This document shows, piece after piece, positions 44,102 to 53,456 of a stretch of 64,000 bases of DNA. The position numbers and the translations under genes were made by a program. Below the pieces are notes generated by a model. That model saw only the letters and a list, made by a program, of their open reading frames with translations, searched no databases and had not been told where the DNA came from. Within the stretch, counting starts at the first letter, position 1. Each line of letters opens with the position of its first letter. Origin of the DNA: Saprospiraceae bacterium (GTDB taxonomy: Bacteria > Bacteroidota > Bacteroidia > Chitinophagales > Saprospiraceae); contig JALHQW010000019.1 of NCBI GenBank assembly GCA_022841745.1, positions 1 through 64,000 on the forward strand, in the 5' to 3' direction.

Positions 44102-45253
44102 TTACACCCCCACCCACTTCGCCTTGCTCTTCCCGCTGGCTATCACCTTCTCGATGAACTTCATGCCACGAACGCCGTCCTGAACGGTCGGGAAGTCTTG
44201 GTAAACAGGGTCAACCTGCTTGCCTTCCAGCCTTGCCCGAAGGCAGATGGCGAAGTTGCGATAGATATTGGCGAAGGCCTCCAAATAGCCTTCTGGATGG
44301 CCACCAGGAATGCGGGTGTGCGCAGTAGCCTCAGGATACAGTTTTCCAACCCCTGTCCGGAGGATTTCCACGGGTTTGTCCAACCACCTGACAATCAGTG
44401 TGTTGGGCTCCATCTGGTGCCATTGCAGGCCTGCCTTCGTGCCATAGATGCGTATGTTCAGGTTGTTCTCCTCTCCCGCCGATATCTGGCTGGCATGAAG
44501 GATGCCCTTTGCGCCTTTTTCAAAATGGAGGAGCACGTTGCCGTCGTCGTCGAGGAGGCGGCCCGGCACGAAAGTGCTGATGTCGGCGCACATCTCGGTG
44601 ATTTTCAGGCCGCTGATGTACTCTGCGAGGTTCTCGGCGTGGGTGCCAATATCGCCCATGGCGCCAGCGATGCCCGATTTTTTAGGGTCGGTGCGCCAGC
44701 CAGCTTGTTTGCTGCCAGTGTCTTCCACCTTGGTACTTAGCCATCCCTGTGGGTATTCGACCACAATTTTTCGGATGTCGCCGATGTCGCCGTTCTTCAC
44801 CATCGCACGGGCTTGCTTTACCATCGGGTAGCCTGTGTAGTTATGGGTGAGGGCGAAGAGTAGGCCTGTTTCTTCCACCAATTTTTGCAATGCCAATGCC
44901 TCCTTCATATTGAAGCAAAGCGGCTTGTCGCATACGACGTGGAAGCCGTTTTCTAAAGCCATTTTAGCAGGTGGAAAGTGCATGTGGTTGGGCGTCACGA
45001 TGGCCACGAAGTCCATGCGCTTGCTTTCAGGAAGGCGTTTTTCCTTCTGAATCATTTCTTTGTAGGAGCCATAGACCCGCTTGGGGTCAATGCAAAGGTC
45101 TTCGCCGGAAAGGCGTGACTTTTCCGGGTCGGAGCTGAATGCCCCGCAAACAAGCTCAATTTCGCTGTCTAATGCAGCGGCCATGCGGTGTACGGCACCG
45201 ATGAATGCGCCTCTTCCACCGCCGACCATTCCCATTCTAATCTTGCGTTTCAT
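44102..45253 (-). CDS. Gfo/Idh/MocA-family oxidoreductase
   Basis: 383 residues. NAD(P)-binding [16 protein letters not shown] at the N-terminus, [20 protein letters not shown] and [16 protein letters not shown] (catalytic lysine) are the family hallmarks. It oxidises or reduces a sugar or inositol hydroxyl. No signal peptide, so cytoplasmic. The next upstream gene on the strand is a DUF1080 protein, consistent with a disaccharide or polyol breakdown set. Confidence 0.92.
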   Translation of the reverse strand: MKRKIRMGMVGGGRGAFIGAVHRMAAALDSEIELVCGAFSSDPEKSRLSGEDLCIDPKRVYGSYKEMIQKEKRLPESKRMDFVAIVTPNHMHFPPAKMALENGFHVVCDKPLCFNMKEALALQKLVEETGLLFALTHNYTGYPMVKQARAMVKNGDIGDIRKIVVEYPQGWLSTKVEDTGSKQAGWRTDPKKSGIAGAMGDIGTHAENLAEYISGLKITEMCADISTFVPGRLLDDDGNVLLHFEKGAKGILHASQISAGEENNLNIRIYGTKAGLQWHQMEPNTLIVRWLDKPVEILRTGVGKLYPEATAHTRIPGGHPEGYLEAFANIYRNFAICLRARLEGKQVDPVYQDFPTVQDGVRGMKFIEKVIASGKSKAKWVGV

Positions 45254-45374
45254 TGCTAATTAATGCTTAATGCACAAGTACAGCTTTGACATTAATGGGT
45301 GGTATTTGATTAATATCTTAAATCAAATTCACAGCAAAAAGCCGGAGCTATACCTTTGCAAAATTCTCAATTAA

Positions 45375-46166
45375 TCACATCTTCCTTATCTTGATATTCT
45401 TGAACCGCACCTCATGGCCGTGGTCTTGCAAGCCGATATGGGCCATTTTAGTGATGCCATATTGTGGGTAGCCCTTGAACTTCGATTTGGCCAATTGTGC
45501 CTTCCATTTTTCGGAACCCACCTCGTACTCAAGGCATTTTTGGCCGTTGAGCCAATGTTCCACTTTGCCATTGTTGTGGACGATTTTGGCGGTGTTCCAT
45601 TCGCCAATGGGTTTCATGGCACAACCTACACTTGCTTCCATGTCGTAGTTATCGCCCGTGCGGTGGGTGTCCATGTTGAAACCCTTTAAATTAGGGTCAG
45701 TCTTCGCCATTTCCGCCCAAGTATCGTTGTCAATGAGCTGGTACTCTGGCGCATTGTGCCAAATAGCGCTGTCTTTCTCCTCCAATACAAAATAAAAAAT
45801 ACCGCTATTGGCCGAGTCGGAAAGCATGAAGTCAAGGGATAGTTCGAAGTAGCCGTATTTTTCAGCCGTAATGATGTCGCCGCCAAAGTCCTCCGGCTTT
45901 TGCTTTGGCGTGGCCGCTATGACCAGTTCGCCGTTTTGCACCGACCAGCCGTTCTTGGGCAAATCTGGGCGGTTGTAGCCCCGCCAGCCGTTGAGCGTTA
46001 GGCCATCGAAAAGAAGTTGCCAGCCACCAGCGCTCTCCTCGGCGGTAAGGGAGTTTTCAGGTGAAATGGCCGGTGCATCGGTGGCTGCTGGCTCGGAAGG
46101 GGCATTGTTCTGGCAGGAAGCCAATGCGAACGTCGTGATAAGCAGGGTGTAAAATTGTTTTTTCAT
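45375..46166 (-). CDS. DUF1080 (3-keto-disaccharide hydrolase-like) lipoprotein
   Basis: 263 residues from the ATG at 46166, giving a lipobox (TTFALASC). The concanavalin-like fold has WQLLFDGLTLNGWRGYNRPD, ITAEKYGYFELSLDFMLSDS and GEWNTAKIVHNNGKVEHWLN, the usual DUF1080 landmarks. Some relatives hydrolyse 3-keto-glycosides made by oxidoreductases like the neighbour. Probably on the periplasmic or outer membrane surface. Confidence 0.9.
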   Translation of the reverse strand: MKKQFYTLLITTFALASCQNNAPSEPAATDAPAISPENSLTAEESAGGWQLLFDGLTLNGWRGYNRPDLPKNGWSVQNGELVIAATPKQKPEDFGGDIITAEKYGYFELSLDFMLSDSANSGIFYFVLEEKDSAIWHNAPEYQLIDNDTWAEMAKTDPNLKGFNMDTHRTGDNYDMEASVGCAMKPIGEWNTAKIVHNNGKVEHWLNGQKCLEYEVGSEKWKAQLAKSKFKGYPQYGITKMAHIGLQDHGHEVRFKNIKIRKM

Positions 46167-46280
46167 GCTGTCCAGTTTTGTTTTGAGTGAAACTGGGGCA
46201 AGATAGATAAATTCCTTTCGGTGTTCAAAAGGCAACAGGCGACTTTTTTTAAAGCATTGATAATCAATCGCTGTAAAACA

Positions 46281-46320
46281 AAAAGAGCTTCCAGGGAATC
46301 GTGCTGGAAGCTCTTTTTTT
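46281..46320 (-). terminator. Terminator of the phosphoesterase gene
   Basis: AGAGCTTCCAG and CTGGAAGCTCT form an 11-bp perfect stem with a 9-nt loop, followed on the minus strand by TTTTTGTTTT. It begins a few bases after the stop codon. Confidence 0.88.
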
Positions 46321-47941
46321 ATTTCTTTACCACCCTAAACCTTCGCAGGACCTTCTTGTCGCCCTTCACGATGGCAAGGTACCTACCGGGGGGCAAGTGG
46401 TTCATTTTCAGTGCTTTTAAGTATTCCCTTGGCGTTTGGTTAGTGAGTTCCAGGCGGGTCACTTCCTGTAGTTTTGGGTTGATGATTCGGATGACCACGT
46501 TGCTGGTTTCTTCAAGGTTGTACTTGATTTGCGCCTCGCCAGTTCCGGGGTCAATGACAACAAGCGGGCAAGCATCCCAATTTGCCGCTTCATCCTCTAC
46601 GGATGGAACCTCCGATGGATGGTGCTTCGCTGCGGACTGCTCGCCGCCCCTCGCTGCCAACATGCCGTCTTCGTAAGCTGGTATTGCTGGTGCCTTGGCG
46701 GCAATGGTAATCACGTCGCCAGTGGGAGGGCTCCAAATGCGGAGGCCAATGGGGGCTTTAAAAATATTCTTTGGGTCAATATTGGCCACCCGGCCAGCAC
46801 CATCGGTCTGGACGGTGCGTACCTCCATTTTTTCCTTGTCAACGAAAATCCAGTTGAACTGGTTGAAGCTGCCGCTGGCCCTTGTCCATGTCTTGTCATC
46901 GTCGTTGCTGCGCAATGGGGCACCCCAGCAGCCCTCGCCGATATAGACCGTGCCGTTCTCCTCATCCCGCGCGAATCCTTCGTCGCTGCCGGGGCCGTTG
47001 TCTGGGCGGATGGGGTACGTGCTTTTGACCACGTGGGCGTCACACTCTACCATCATTTGAACATTGTATTTCAAGAAAAGTGGTGCCCAGTTTGTCACTT
47101 GGTCGTTCTTTTCTGCCTTACGGGCCGTGTGCGGACGCATGGGGTGGTGATACTGCCCAATGCGCCAGTGGTACTTCGAGCCATGAGCCCGCAGGTCGTT
47201 TTCGAGCCAGTCGCGTTGGTCACCCCCCACAGGTATCAAGGTATTTAAGGTGTAAATACGCAAGAGGTCGCCACCGAGCGTGGTAGCGTAAAAGCCGCCA
47301 ATTGCTTGCATATCGAAGAGGTCTATCAGCGTCTTGTTGCTGTACTCATGGTTGCCTCGTGCGACGATGATGGGCGTCACCCGGCCATCTTCGGCGATGC
47401 TGAGCTGCCAGTCATCAAGCCATTCCTTCCATTCGTTGGGATAATCGTTCTCGGTGAAGTCGCCGCCAAACATGACGCAGTGCGGGCGCAACTTGGCCAC
47501 AAGGATATTGGCATCTTGGCGGGCATCCCGATGGTTGCGGCTGTCGCCTCCAGCAATGATGGAGAGGCGGCGGTCGGGGCTATTGGGAGCCGTCGTGAAA
47601 AAAAAGCGTTGGCTCGTGCCTTCGCTGTCTTTTACCAAGAAATAATAAGTGGTGTTGGGATGAAGGTTTTCCAGCCGCACGAAGTGGTTGTTCATTTCCT
47701 CCGCCAATTGGATGCGGTCGGGCTGCTTGGTGAGTGCGTAGTCATCGGCGCTCTTTCCATGGTCATTCACGTCGAAGAGCAATACAGGGTCACTACCGGA
47801 AACCTGGTTCCAGGCAATGGTGGCCGAGGTGGAGGCATTGCCTTGCCAGACGACCCGTATTTTGTCCACACGCCCGAAGGCAGCGATGGCCAAAAGATTC
47901 AGCAGCAGTGTTTGAAGTATGACGGATTCTTTACGCAACAT
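46319..47941 (-). CDS. Purple-acid-phosphatase-like metallophosphoesterase with C-terminal sorting-type domain
   Basis: 540 residues with a signal-like start (MLRKESVILQTLLLNLLAIA). A fibronectin-type N-terminal domain (ASTSATIAWNQVSG, LENLHPNTTYYFLVKD) precedes the metallophosphoesterase core: IAGGDSRNH, FGGDFTEND, ARGNHEYSN, QYHHPMRPHT and DAHVVKSTY, the metal-binding blocks of purple acid phosphatases. The last ~80 residues (NVVIRIINPKLQEVTRLELT, LPPGRYLAIVKGDKKVLRRF) look like a T9SS type A sorting domain, so it is likely surface-exported. Confidence 0.87.
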   Translation of the reverse strand: MLRKESVILQTLLLNLLAIAAFGRVDKIRVVWQGNASTSATIAWNQVSGSDPVLLFDVNDHGKSADDYALTKQPDRIQLAEEMNNHFVRLENLHPNTTYYFLVKDSEGTSQRFFFTTAPNSPDRRLSIIAGGDSRNHRDARQDANILVAKLRPHCVMFGGDFTENDYPNEWKEWLDDWQLSIAEDGRVTPIIVARGNHEYSNKTLIDLFDMQAIGGFYATTLGGDLLRIYTLNTLIPVGGDQRDWLENDLRAHGSKYHWRIGQYHHPMRPHTARKAEKNDQVTNWAPLFLKYNVQMMVECDAHVVKSTYPIRPDNGPGSDEGFARDEENGTVYIGEGCWGAPLRSNDDDKTWTRASGSFNQFNWIFVDKEKMEVRTVQTDGAGRVANIDPKNIFKAPIGLRIWSPPTGDVITIAAKAPAIPAYEDGMLAARGGEQSAAKHHPSEVPSVEDEAANWDACPLVVIDPGTGEAQIKYNLEETSNVVIRIINPKLQEVTRLELTNQTPREYLKALKMNHLPPGRYLAIVKGDKKVLRRFRVVKK

Positions 47942-48185
47942 TCAATTTCTGTTTAGTGCTGGAAGGTGGGGCTTTCCTATGTTTAAATGGAGACGGCCAA
48001 TGAAACGGTTTGCCACAGCGGAAATTGTTAAAGAAGTCTTCAAATTCTGTGCTCACCAACCTTATTGTGCTACCGCAATAGGTTTTTTCCAAAGGGTTTT
48101 GTCTTAACTTCGCCCCGCTTATCCACGAAGGTAAGTGTTTTTTAAAAACCTGTTTACGGGCAAATGGTTGTGCGGGGTTCATTCT

Positions 48186-48222
48186 TGTCCACCGTCCGAC
48201 GTAGTCCGTCCATCGTCCACCG
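48186..48222. repeat. Single-arm word array upstream of glyA
   Basis: GTCCACCGTCCGACG, GTCCGTCCATC and GTCCACCG words repeat just upstream of the glyA start. No inverted partner is present, and the gap is divergent. The vocabulary is that of the array at 38101-38178. Confidence 0.7.
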
Positions 48223-48226
48223 AATT

Positions 48227-49516
48227 ATGACAACAGATACCGCCGTCTTCGACCTGATTGACCGGGAACTGGAACGCCAGCGCCACGGCATCGAACTCAT
48301 CGCCTCCGAAAACTTCACCAGCGCCGAGGTCATTAGGGCCATGGGTAGCTGTCTGACCAATAAATATGCCGAAGGCTACCCCGGCAAACGCTATTATGGC
48401 GGCTGCGAGGTGGTGGACGAAGTAGAGGAGCTGGCCATCGAGCGGCTCAAGCAGCTTTTCGGGGCGGAGTATGCCAACGTACAGCCACATGCTGGCGCAC
48501 AGGCCAATGCAGCTGTTTTCCTCGCCTGCCTCAACCCCGGTGACAAGGTGTTAGGCCTCAACCTCGCTCACGGCGGCCACCTCTCGCACGGCTCGCCCGT
48601 CAACTATTCCGGCAAGGTCTATAAGCCTGTATTCTATGGTGTGGAAGAAGCCACCGGCCTCGTTGACATGGATAAGGTGGAGGAACAGGCCATTGCGGAG
48701 CAACCAAAACTCATCGTCTGCGGCGCCTCTGCCTATAGCCGTGACTGGGACTACAAGCGTTTCCGGGAAATCGCCGACAAGGTGGGTGCTCTGCTCCTTG
48801 CCGACATTGCGCACCCCGCTGGCCTCATCGCCGCCGGGCTGCTCAACGACCCTATGGAGCATTGCCACATTGTGACCTCCACCACGCACAAGACGCTGCG
48901 TGGCCCACGGGGCGGCATCATCATGCTCGGCAAGAACTTCGACAACCCCTGGGGTCGTACCCAAAAGAACGGCACCATGATAAAAATGAGCACCATATTA
49001 AATAGTGGTGTATTTCCAGGCATGCAGGGCGGGCCATTGGAGCACGTCATCGCTGCCAAGGCTGTCGCATTTGGCGAAGCGTTGCAACCATCGTTCAAAG
49101 CATACGGCGCTCAGGTGAAAAGCAATGCCCAAGCAATGGCAGCCGCCTTCGTCGAAAAAGGCTATAAAATCATTTCCGGTGGTACCGACAACCACCTGAT
49201 GCTGATTGACCTGCGGTCAAAAGGCGTGACAGGCAAACAGGCCGAGGAAGCCCTCGTGCGGGCCGACATCACCGTGAACAAGAACATGGTACCCTTCGAC
49301 ACGGCTTCGCCAATGGTCACTTCCGGCATCCGCATCGGCACGGCAGCCATGACCACCCGTGGCTTCGTGGAGGCCGACCTCCGCCGCACAGTGGAGTGGA
49401 TTGACGCACTGGTGATGGACGTGGAGAACGAGGAATTGATTCAGGAGACGAGGAAGGAGGTGAATCGGTTTATGGTTAATTTTCCGTTGTATGAAAATGC
49501 GACAGTTGGAGTTTGA
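48227..49516 (+). CDS. glyA: Serine hydroxymethyltransferase
   Basis: 429 residues from the ATG at 48227; the longer frame upstream runs through a word array. PLP enzyme with SNxLEE-type start ([17 protein letters not shown]), [17 protein letters not shown], and the PLP lysine in [15 protein letters not shown]. It interconverts serine and glycine with tetrahydrofolate. Cytoplasmic. Confidence 0.96.
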   Translation: MTTDTAVFDLIDRELERQRHGIELIASENFTSAEVIRAMGSCLTNKYAEGYPGKRYYGGCEVVDEVEELAIERLKQLFGAEYANVQPHAGAQANAAVFLACLNPGDKVLGLNLAHGGHLSHGSPVNYSGKVYKPVFYGVEEATGLVDMDKVEEQAIAEQPKLIVCGASAYSRDWDYKRFREIADKVGALLLADIAHPAGLIAAGLLNDPMEHCHIVTSTTHKTLRGPRGGIIMLGKNFDNPWGRTQKNGTMIKMSTILNSGVFPGMQGGPLEHVIAAKAVAFGEALQPSFKAYGAQVKSNAQAMAAAFVEKGYKIISGGTDNHLMLIDLRSKGVTGKQAEEALVRADITVNKNMVPFDTASPMVTSGIRIGTAAMTTRGFVEADLRRTVEWIDALVMDVENEELIQETRKEVNRFMVNFPLYENATVGV

Positions 49517-49527
49517 ATTACACCTGT

Positions 49528-50142
49528 ATGTTGACCCATAACGCCCAAGTACGTAAGGAAATATTAACCAAGCTGGCTGCAGCTCTCACAGAATTGGGCT
49601 TTGCCCTAAAACAGAACAGCTTAATCAGAGAAACCGAAAGCGGTTTGTATCAGGTAATTCATTTGTCGCTCGGCCCATCAACCTCTTTGTTCGCAAACCA
49701 TATTGGTCTTGGATTTGGAGTCGCTTCGGAAGAATGGATTAGCATCCTGAAAACTTGGAAACGTCCTAAAGTGCTTTCTACGGTAGAATGCGAAATACGG
49801 GACTGTTATTGTGCCTTTGCAAATTCGGATGATTCATTTTGGTTCAAAATACCCAAAGATTCGCAATACTTGGCTAGGTCAATTTTGGATAAAATACAAA
49901 ACCAAATACTTCCTTTCTTTGATAAAGTCAAAAGTCGTCAAGCGATAATTGACCTTTGGAAAACCGACAACAAAGCAGTGGGATTGCCGCCACGCCATGA
50001 ACTTTCAATAGGAATACTATTAATGGCAACTGGTACAGTGGACGAAGGAAGGGCAATATTGAACAGGCTTTTGGAAGAAAAAAGAGATAATCCATTTTTT
50101 CAAAAGGCAATTGCAACTGCTCTGTATAGTACACTTCCATAA
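49528..50142 (+). CDS. DUF4304-like hypothetical protein
   Basis: 204 residues from the ATG at 49528, 11 nt after glyA. The start RKEILTKLAAALTELGFALK, then RETESGLYQVIHLSLGPS and HIGLGFGVAS, fits DUF4304. The gene is clearly more AT-rich than glyA and scpA on either side, suggesting it entered later. Function unknown; no signal peptide. Confidence 0.7.
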   Translation: MLTHNAQVRKEILTKLAAALTELGFALKQNSLIRETESGLYQVIHLSLGPSTSLFANHIGLGFGVASEEWISILKTWKRPKVLSTVECEIRDCYCAFANSDDSFWFKIPKDSQYLARSILDKIQNQILPFFDKVKSRQAIIDLWKTDNKAVGLPPRHELSIGILLMATGTVDEGRAILNRLLEEKRDNPFFQKAIATALYSTLP

Positions 50143-50149
50143 AACTAAC

Positions 50150-50953
50150 ATGACCAACACCGCCACTACTTACAATATCCACCTCCCCCAGTTCGAGGGG
50201 CCGTTCGACCTCCTGCTCTTCTTCATCGAGCGGGACGAGTTGGACATCAACGACATCCCTATCCACACGGTGACGGAGGATTTCCTCAGCTATATCCGCC
50301 AGATGGAGGCGCTGAACGTTGACCTCGCCAGCGAGTTCATACTCGTGGCGGCCACGCTTTGCCGTATCAAGGCCAAGATGCTCATCCCACGCAAGCCCGT
50401 GGACGAGGAGGGCAACGAGATTGACCCGCGGGAAGAACTGGTGAACCGCCTCATCGAGTACAAGCGCTACAAGAGCGTACTGGACGAGATGCGCCAGATG
50501 GAGGAGACTCGTGCCCTGCGGGAACACCGGGGCAATGTGAGCCGGGAGTTACAGCAAATAGCCACGAAGGCCCTCGTGGACGTGGAATTGGAGAGCCTTA
50601 CCCTGTTCAAGTTGCTGAAGACCTTTGAAAAGTTGGTGAAACGAATAGAAATGGAGGACAAGAAGCACACCGTCCACACCATCGTCAAGTTCGACTATAC
50701 CATTGCGGGGCAGCAGGACTATATTTTTTCCAAATTGAAGAAAGGTAAAAAGGCGGATTTCAGGGCACTGTTCCTAAAATTAGAGAACCGCATTCAGGCC
50801 ATCGTGACCTTCCTCGGCCTTCTCGAACTGCTCAATGCACAGTTGGTGGCGATCACACAGGGAGAGGGGATGAACAATTTTTGGGTGAGTTTGCCGGAGG
50901 AAAGGGAGGTAGTGGAGGTCATGGAGGTTTTGCCGGAGCCGAGCGATAATTGA
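50150..50953 (+). CDS. scpA: Segregation and condensation protein A
   Basis: 267 residues from the ATG at 50150. Kleisin N-terminal signature YNIHLPQFEGPFDLLLFFIE and RDELDINDIPI. The C-terminal winged-helix region ends DFRALFLKLENRIQAIVTFL GLLELL-like. It bridges SMC heads with ScpB in chromosome condensation. scpB is not in the window. Confidence 0.93.
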   Translation: MTNTATTYNIHLPQFEGPFDLLLFFIERDELDINDIPIHTVTEDFLSYIRQMEALNVDLASEFILVAATLCRIKAKMLIPRKPVDEEGNEIDPREELVNRLIEYKRYKSVLDEMRQMEETRALREHRGNVSRELQQIATKALVDVELESLTLFKLLKTFEKLVKRIEMEDKKHTVHTIVKFDYTIAGQQDYIFSKLKKGKKADFRALFLKLENRIQAIVTFLGLLELLNAQLVAITQGEGMNNFWVSLPEEREVVEVMEVLPEPSDN

Positions 50954-50957
50954 AGAT

Positions 50958-51040
50958 TTTCAACACGGAGGTATGATAACACAGAGGGCCACGGAGGTAA
51001 AATCGCTCCGTGGCCCTCTGTGTTATCGTGCCTCCATGTT
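50958..51040. repeat. 36-bp imperfect hairpin in the scpA-smpB convergent gap
   Basis: Arms 50958-50993 and 51005-51040 pair with a few mismatches; the 21-bp core (GATAACACAGAGGGCCACGG) is perfect. The loop is 11 nt. The words CACGGAGG repeat within the arms. It sits between the convergent genes. Confidence 0.82.
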
Positions 51041-51047
51041 GATGAAA

Positions 51048-51521
51048 TCACAAACTCGACTTTGCCTTCGCTGCCTTCATTACCCTATCAATGTCCCGCT
51101 TGGTGTCCTTTTCCTTGATGGACTCCCGTTTGTCAAATGACTTCTTGCCCTGCGCCAGGGCGATTTCCACCTTCACGAAATTGCGGTCGGAGAAGTAAAT
51201 CTTGTACGGTACAATGCTCATGCCTTTTTCTTTTACCCGTTTTTCCAGCTTGCGCAATTCGGACTTGTGCAGCAGCAACTTGCGGTCACGGCGACTCGGG
51301 CGTACGCTGTAGGCGTTTGCGTTTTCGTACTCCTTGATGTATAGGCTCTTAATCCATAGCTCTCCGTTGATGAAGATACAGTAGGCGTCCACCAAGCCAG
51401 CATGGCCCGCCCGGATGGACTTCAGCTCAGAGCCGCCCAGCACAATGCCAGCCTCTAAGGTGCTGACAAAATGGAACTCGTGCGAGGCACGGCGGTTGAC
51501 GATTTCTTTTGTGTTGGCCAT
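51048..51521 (-). CDS. smpB: SsrA-binding protein
   Basis: 157 residues. Signatures: VNRRASHEFHFVSTLEAGIV, LGGSELKSIRAGHAGLVDAY, NANAYSVRPSRRDRKLLLHK and the basic C-terminal tail (KGKKSFDKRESIKEKDTKRD). It brings tmRNA to stalled ribosomes. Cytoplasmic. The ssrA gene is not seen here. Confidence 0.95.
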   Translation of the reverse strand: MANTKEIVNRRASHEFHFVSTLEAGIVLGGSELKSIRAGHAGLVDAYCIFINGELWIKSLYIKEYENANAYSVRPSRRDRKLLLHKSELRKLEKRVKEKGMSIVPYKIYFSDRNFVKVEIALAQGKKSFDKRESIKEKDTKRDIDRVMKAAKAKSSL

Positions 51522-51524
51522 TCT

Positions 51525-51588
51525 TTGAGTTTCGAGTTTCGAGCCACGAGTTTCGAGCCGCTCGGAACTCGGAACTCGGAACTCGCAG
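51525..51588. repeat. Inverted word array, TTTCGAG / CTCGGAA vocabulary
   Basis: GAGTTTCGAGTTTCGAGCC and CACGAGTTTCGAGC words are followed by CTCGGAACTCGGAACTCGGA. The two sides pair imperfectly. It fills the gap between smpB and the YbjQ-like gene and shares its vocabulary with 39530-39605. Confidence 0.8.
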
Positions 51589-51918
51589 CTATTTCAACTT
51601 CACAGCAGTTCCGTACGCCAGAATCTCGGCGGCGTTCTGCATTACCATTGAGGTCATGAAGCGCATGTTAATAACGGCATCGGCACCGATTCGTTCAGCA
51701 TCGGCCAGCATTCTGTCAAGGGCCTCCTCACGGGAGTCGGCCAACAGCTTGGTGTATTCCGTGATTTCGCCGCCCACGATATTGCGCAAACCAGCCATGA
51801 TATCACGGCCGATATGCCGTGCCCGCACTGTGCTGCCACGGCAAATATCAATTACTTCAACGACTTCCCTGCCCGGTATGAAGTCCGTCGTGGACATGAT
51901 GATAGCCTTGTTTTTCAT
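51589..51918 (-). CDS. YbjQ-family (DUF74) protein
   Basis: 109 residues from the ATG at 51918 (another ATG lies two codons upstream at 51924). Family signature STTDFIPGREVVEVIDICRG, GLRNIVGGEITEYTKLLADS and ADAVINMRFMTSMV. It is a small pentameric protein of unknown role. Its 5' end overlaps the LysE gene by about 62 nt, on the same strand. Confidence 0.88.
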   Translation of the reverse strand: MKNKAIIMSTTDFIPGREVVEVIDICRGSTVRARHIGRDIMAGLRNIVGGEITEYTKLLADSREEALDRMLADAERIGADAVINMRFMTSMVMQNAAEILAYGTAVKLK

Positions 51919-52564
51919 CTGCATTTTCTTTTGAAGGATAAAGCGCCCGCACGAACAGCCCAACGCCGATAGCCAGCAAGGCCGCTCCCGCTATTTTGCG
52001 CAGCAAGATAATCTTCTGCGGTTTGAGCCAGCGCCGGATGTATTTGGCGAGGCCTACCTTGGTCGTGTCCGTAAAGATAATGGTACCGAACAGGCCAAGG
52101 TAAAAAAGCTGTGCTTGGTCGGGCTTCAATGCCTGCTTGGTGAACAGCGTGGCCGAGACGCCCAGCCAGAAGAAGAAAGTGAAAGGGTTGATAGTGTTGA
52201 TGAGGAAGCCCGTCGTCATGAGCGACAGCATGGAGGAGTGGCGCACGGCCTTTGGCTGTTCCAGCTTTTCCATCGGCGGTGGCTTGAGGAACAACATGCT
52301 ACCGCCTACAATCAATAATATGATGCCTCCAGCAATGCCCAACCAGAATTCCAGCCCGTCCCATTGCGCCAGCCGGGCCACATAGGAAACGCCGAAAAAA
52401 GTAATAGCCACGAATAATAGGTCGCTGAACCAGATGCCCGCCGCCACCATGATGCCGGCTCGGAAGCCCTGCTCGATGCTCGTTTGCAACAGCGTAAAAA
52501 TGATAGGCCCAGTGAGCACACTGAGCGCAAGACCAAGTTTGATGCCGTTCCAAAAAAGCTCCAT
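51857..52564 (-). CDS. LysE-family amino acid or solute exporter
   Basis: 235 residues with about six membrane helices. The N-terminus GIKLGLALSVLTGPIIFTLL with GFRAGIMVAAGIWFSDLLFV is typical of LysE/RhtB exporters. A charged, histidine-containing tail (YHHVHDGLHTGQGSR) extends past the last helix, within the region overlapped by the YbjQ gene. The substrate is unknown. Confidence 0.87.
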   Translation of the reverse strand: MELFWNGIKLGLALSVLTGPIIFTLLQTSIEQGFRAGIMVAAGIWFSDLLFVAITFFGVSYVARLAQWDGLEFWLGIAGGIILLIVGGSMLFLKPPPMEKLEQPKAVRHSSMLSLMTTGFLINTINPFTFFFWLGVSATLFTKQALKPDQAQLFYLGLFGTIIFTDTTKVGLAKYIRRWLKPQKIILLRKIAGAALLAIGVGLFVRALYPSKENADEKQGYHHVHDGLHTGQGSR

Positions 52565-52666
52565 AATGCGGTCTCGGCCATGCCGAGGTTCAAATTATTT
52601 TTTAAAAAATTTTAAACCGCTTGAAAGTCAATCAGTTGCTGGCTTTTTCATAAATCCAAACCACCG

Positions 52667-53077
52667 TCACGAAATCACGGTCGCAACCAAACGCCGCCTG
52701 CCCCCGTTATTTCGGAACTCGCAGAGATAGATGCCCTGCCAGGTACCGAGATTCAGCCGACCGCCCGTGATGGGAATGCTGACCGAACCGCCTGCCAGCA
52801 CCGATTTCACGTGAGCGGGCATGTCGTCCGACCCCTCTATGGTGTGGGTAAGGAACGGCAAGTTCTCCGGCACGAGGCGGTTAAAGAACCCCTCAAAATC
52901 CACCCTGACCGACGGGTCGGCGTTCTCGTTGATGGCCAAGCCGGCGCTCGTGTGCTGGATGAATAGGTGCAACAAACCTTCCGGTGGCAAAGACCCCAGT
53001 TGTCGCAATACCTCTGCTGTGATGAGGTGGAAACCACGCTGAAAGGCTGGAAGCGAGAATTCGGTTTGTCTGACCAT
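52667..53077 (-). CDS. YjbQ-family (UPF0047) protein
   Basis: 136 residues. Signature: LLHLFIQHTSAGLAINENAD and HTIEGSDDMPAHVKSVLAGG, then GTWQGIYLCEFRNNGGRRRL. Relatives show secondary thiamine phosphate synthase activity in vitro. Cytoplasmic. It is divergent from rpoN. Confidence 0.92.
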   Translation of the reverse strand: MVRQTEFSLPAFQRGFHLITAEVLRQLGSLPPEGLLHLFIQHTSAGLAINENADPSVRVDFEGFFNRLVPENLPFLTHTIEGSDDMPAHVKSVLAGGSVSIPITGGRLNLGTWQGIYLCEFRNNGGRRRLVATVIS

Positions 53078-53456
53078 CGTATACGACTGTTTTTTTGACA
53101 GTTGGCAAAATTAGAAAGATTGGTGCTTTGGCAGTTTTTTTTTGAGTGTCACTGCCAGCCTTAAACCTTTACTGGCAAAGGCTCCGTGCCAATTTTAGGG
53201 TCATTTGTGCCAATTAAATTATTTTTTCTTGGCATATTTTTCGCTAATCAAACCATTCTCTCTATAAATTCGCTCAAAACCCCTTATTTTACTATTATTA
53301 TGTAAATAAAATATAATTTATAAGAGAAAAAATATTTTAATTCTTTTTAGGGTATCACTGGCTTTTTTGAAAAAAATGTTATTATTTTGTAAAAATATTT
53401 CCCCTCAGCATTCATTGTGGACAAGCTAACAAGAGAACACTAATCACGTAGATCCA
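53078..53456. other. AT-rich divergent control region upstream of rpoN
   Basis: 379 bases, very AT-rich near 53290-53340. It contains a sigma-54-like site (53230-53245) on the plus strand and two TTGGCAC words on the minus strand. No ORF. Confidence 0.55.
53230..53245 (+). promoter_or_regulatory. Sigma-54-like promoter upstream of rpoN
   Basis: TGGCATATTTTTCGCT matches the -24/-12 consensus TGGCACnnnnnTTGCT at all but two positions and has the required 10-base spacing between GG and GC. It is about 210 nt upstream of the rpoN start on the same strand. Confidence 0.45.

Noticed and set aside
45351-45358. TACCTTTG promoter element on the plus strand
   Set aside because: Both flanking genes are on the minus strand and no -33 TTG is at the right distance; an antisense start cannot be excluded but is not supported.
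53173-53192. Sigma-54-like site on the minus strand upstream of the YjbQ-like gene (TTGGCACGGAGCCTTTGCC)
   Set aside because: The distance between GG and GC is 12 rather than 10 bases, which sigma-54 does not accept.
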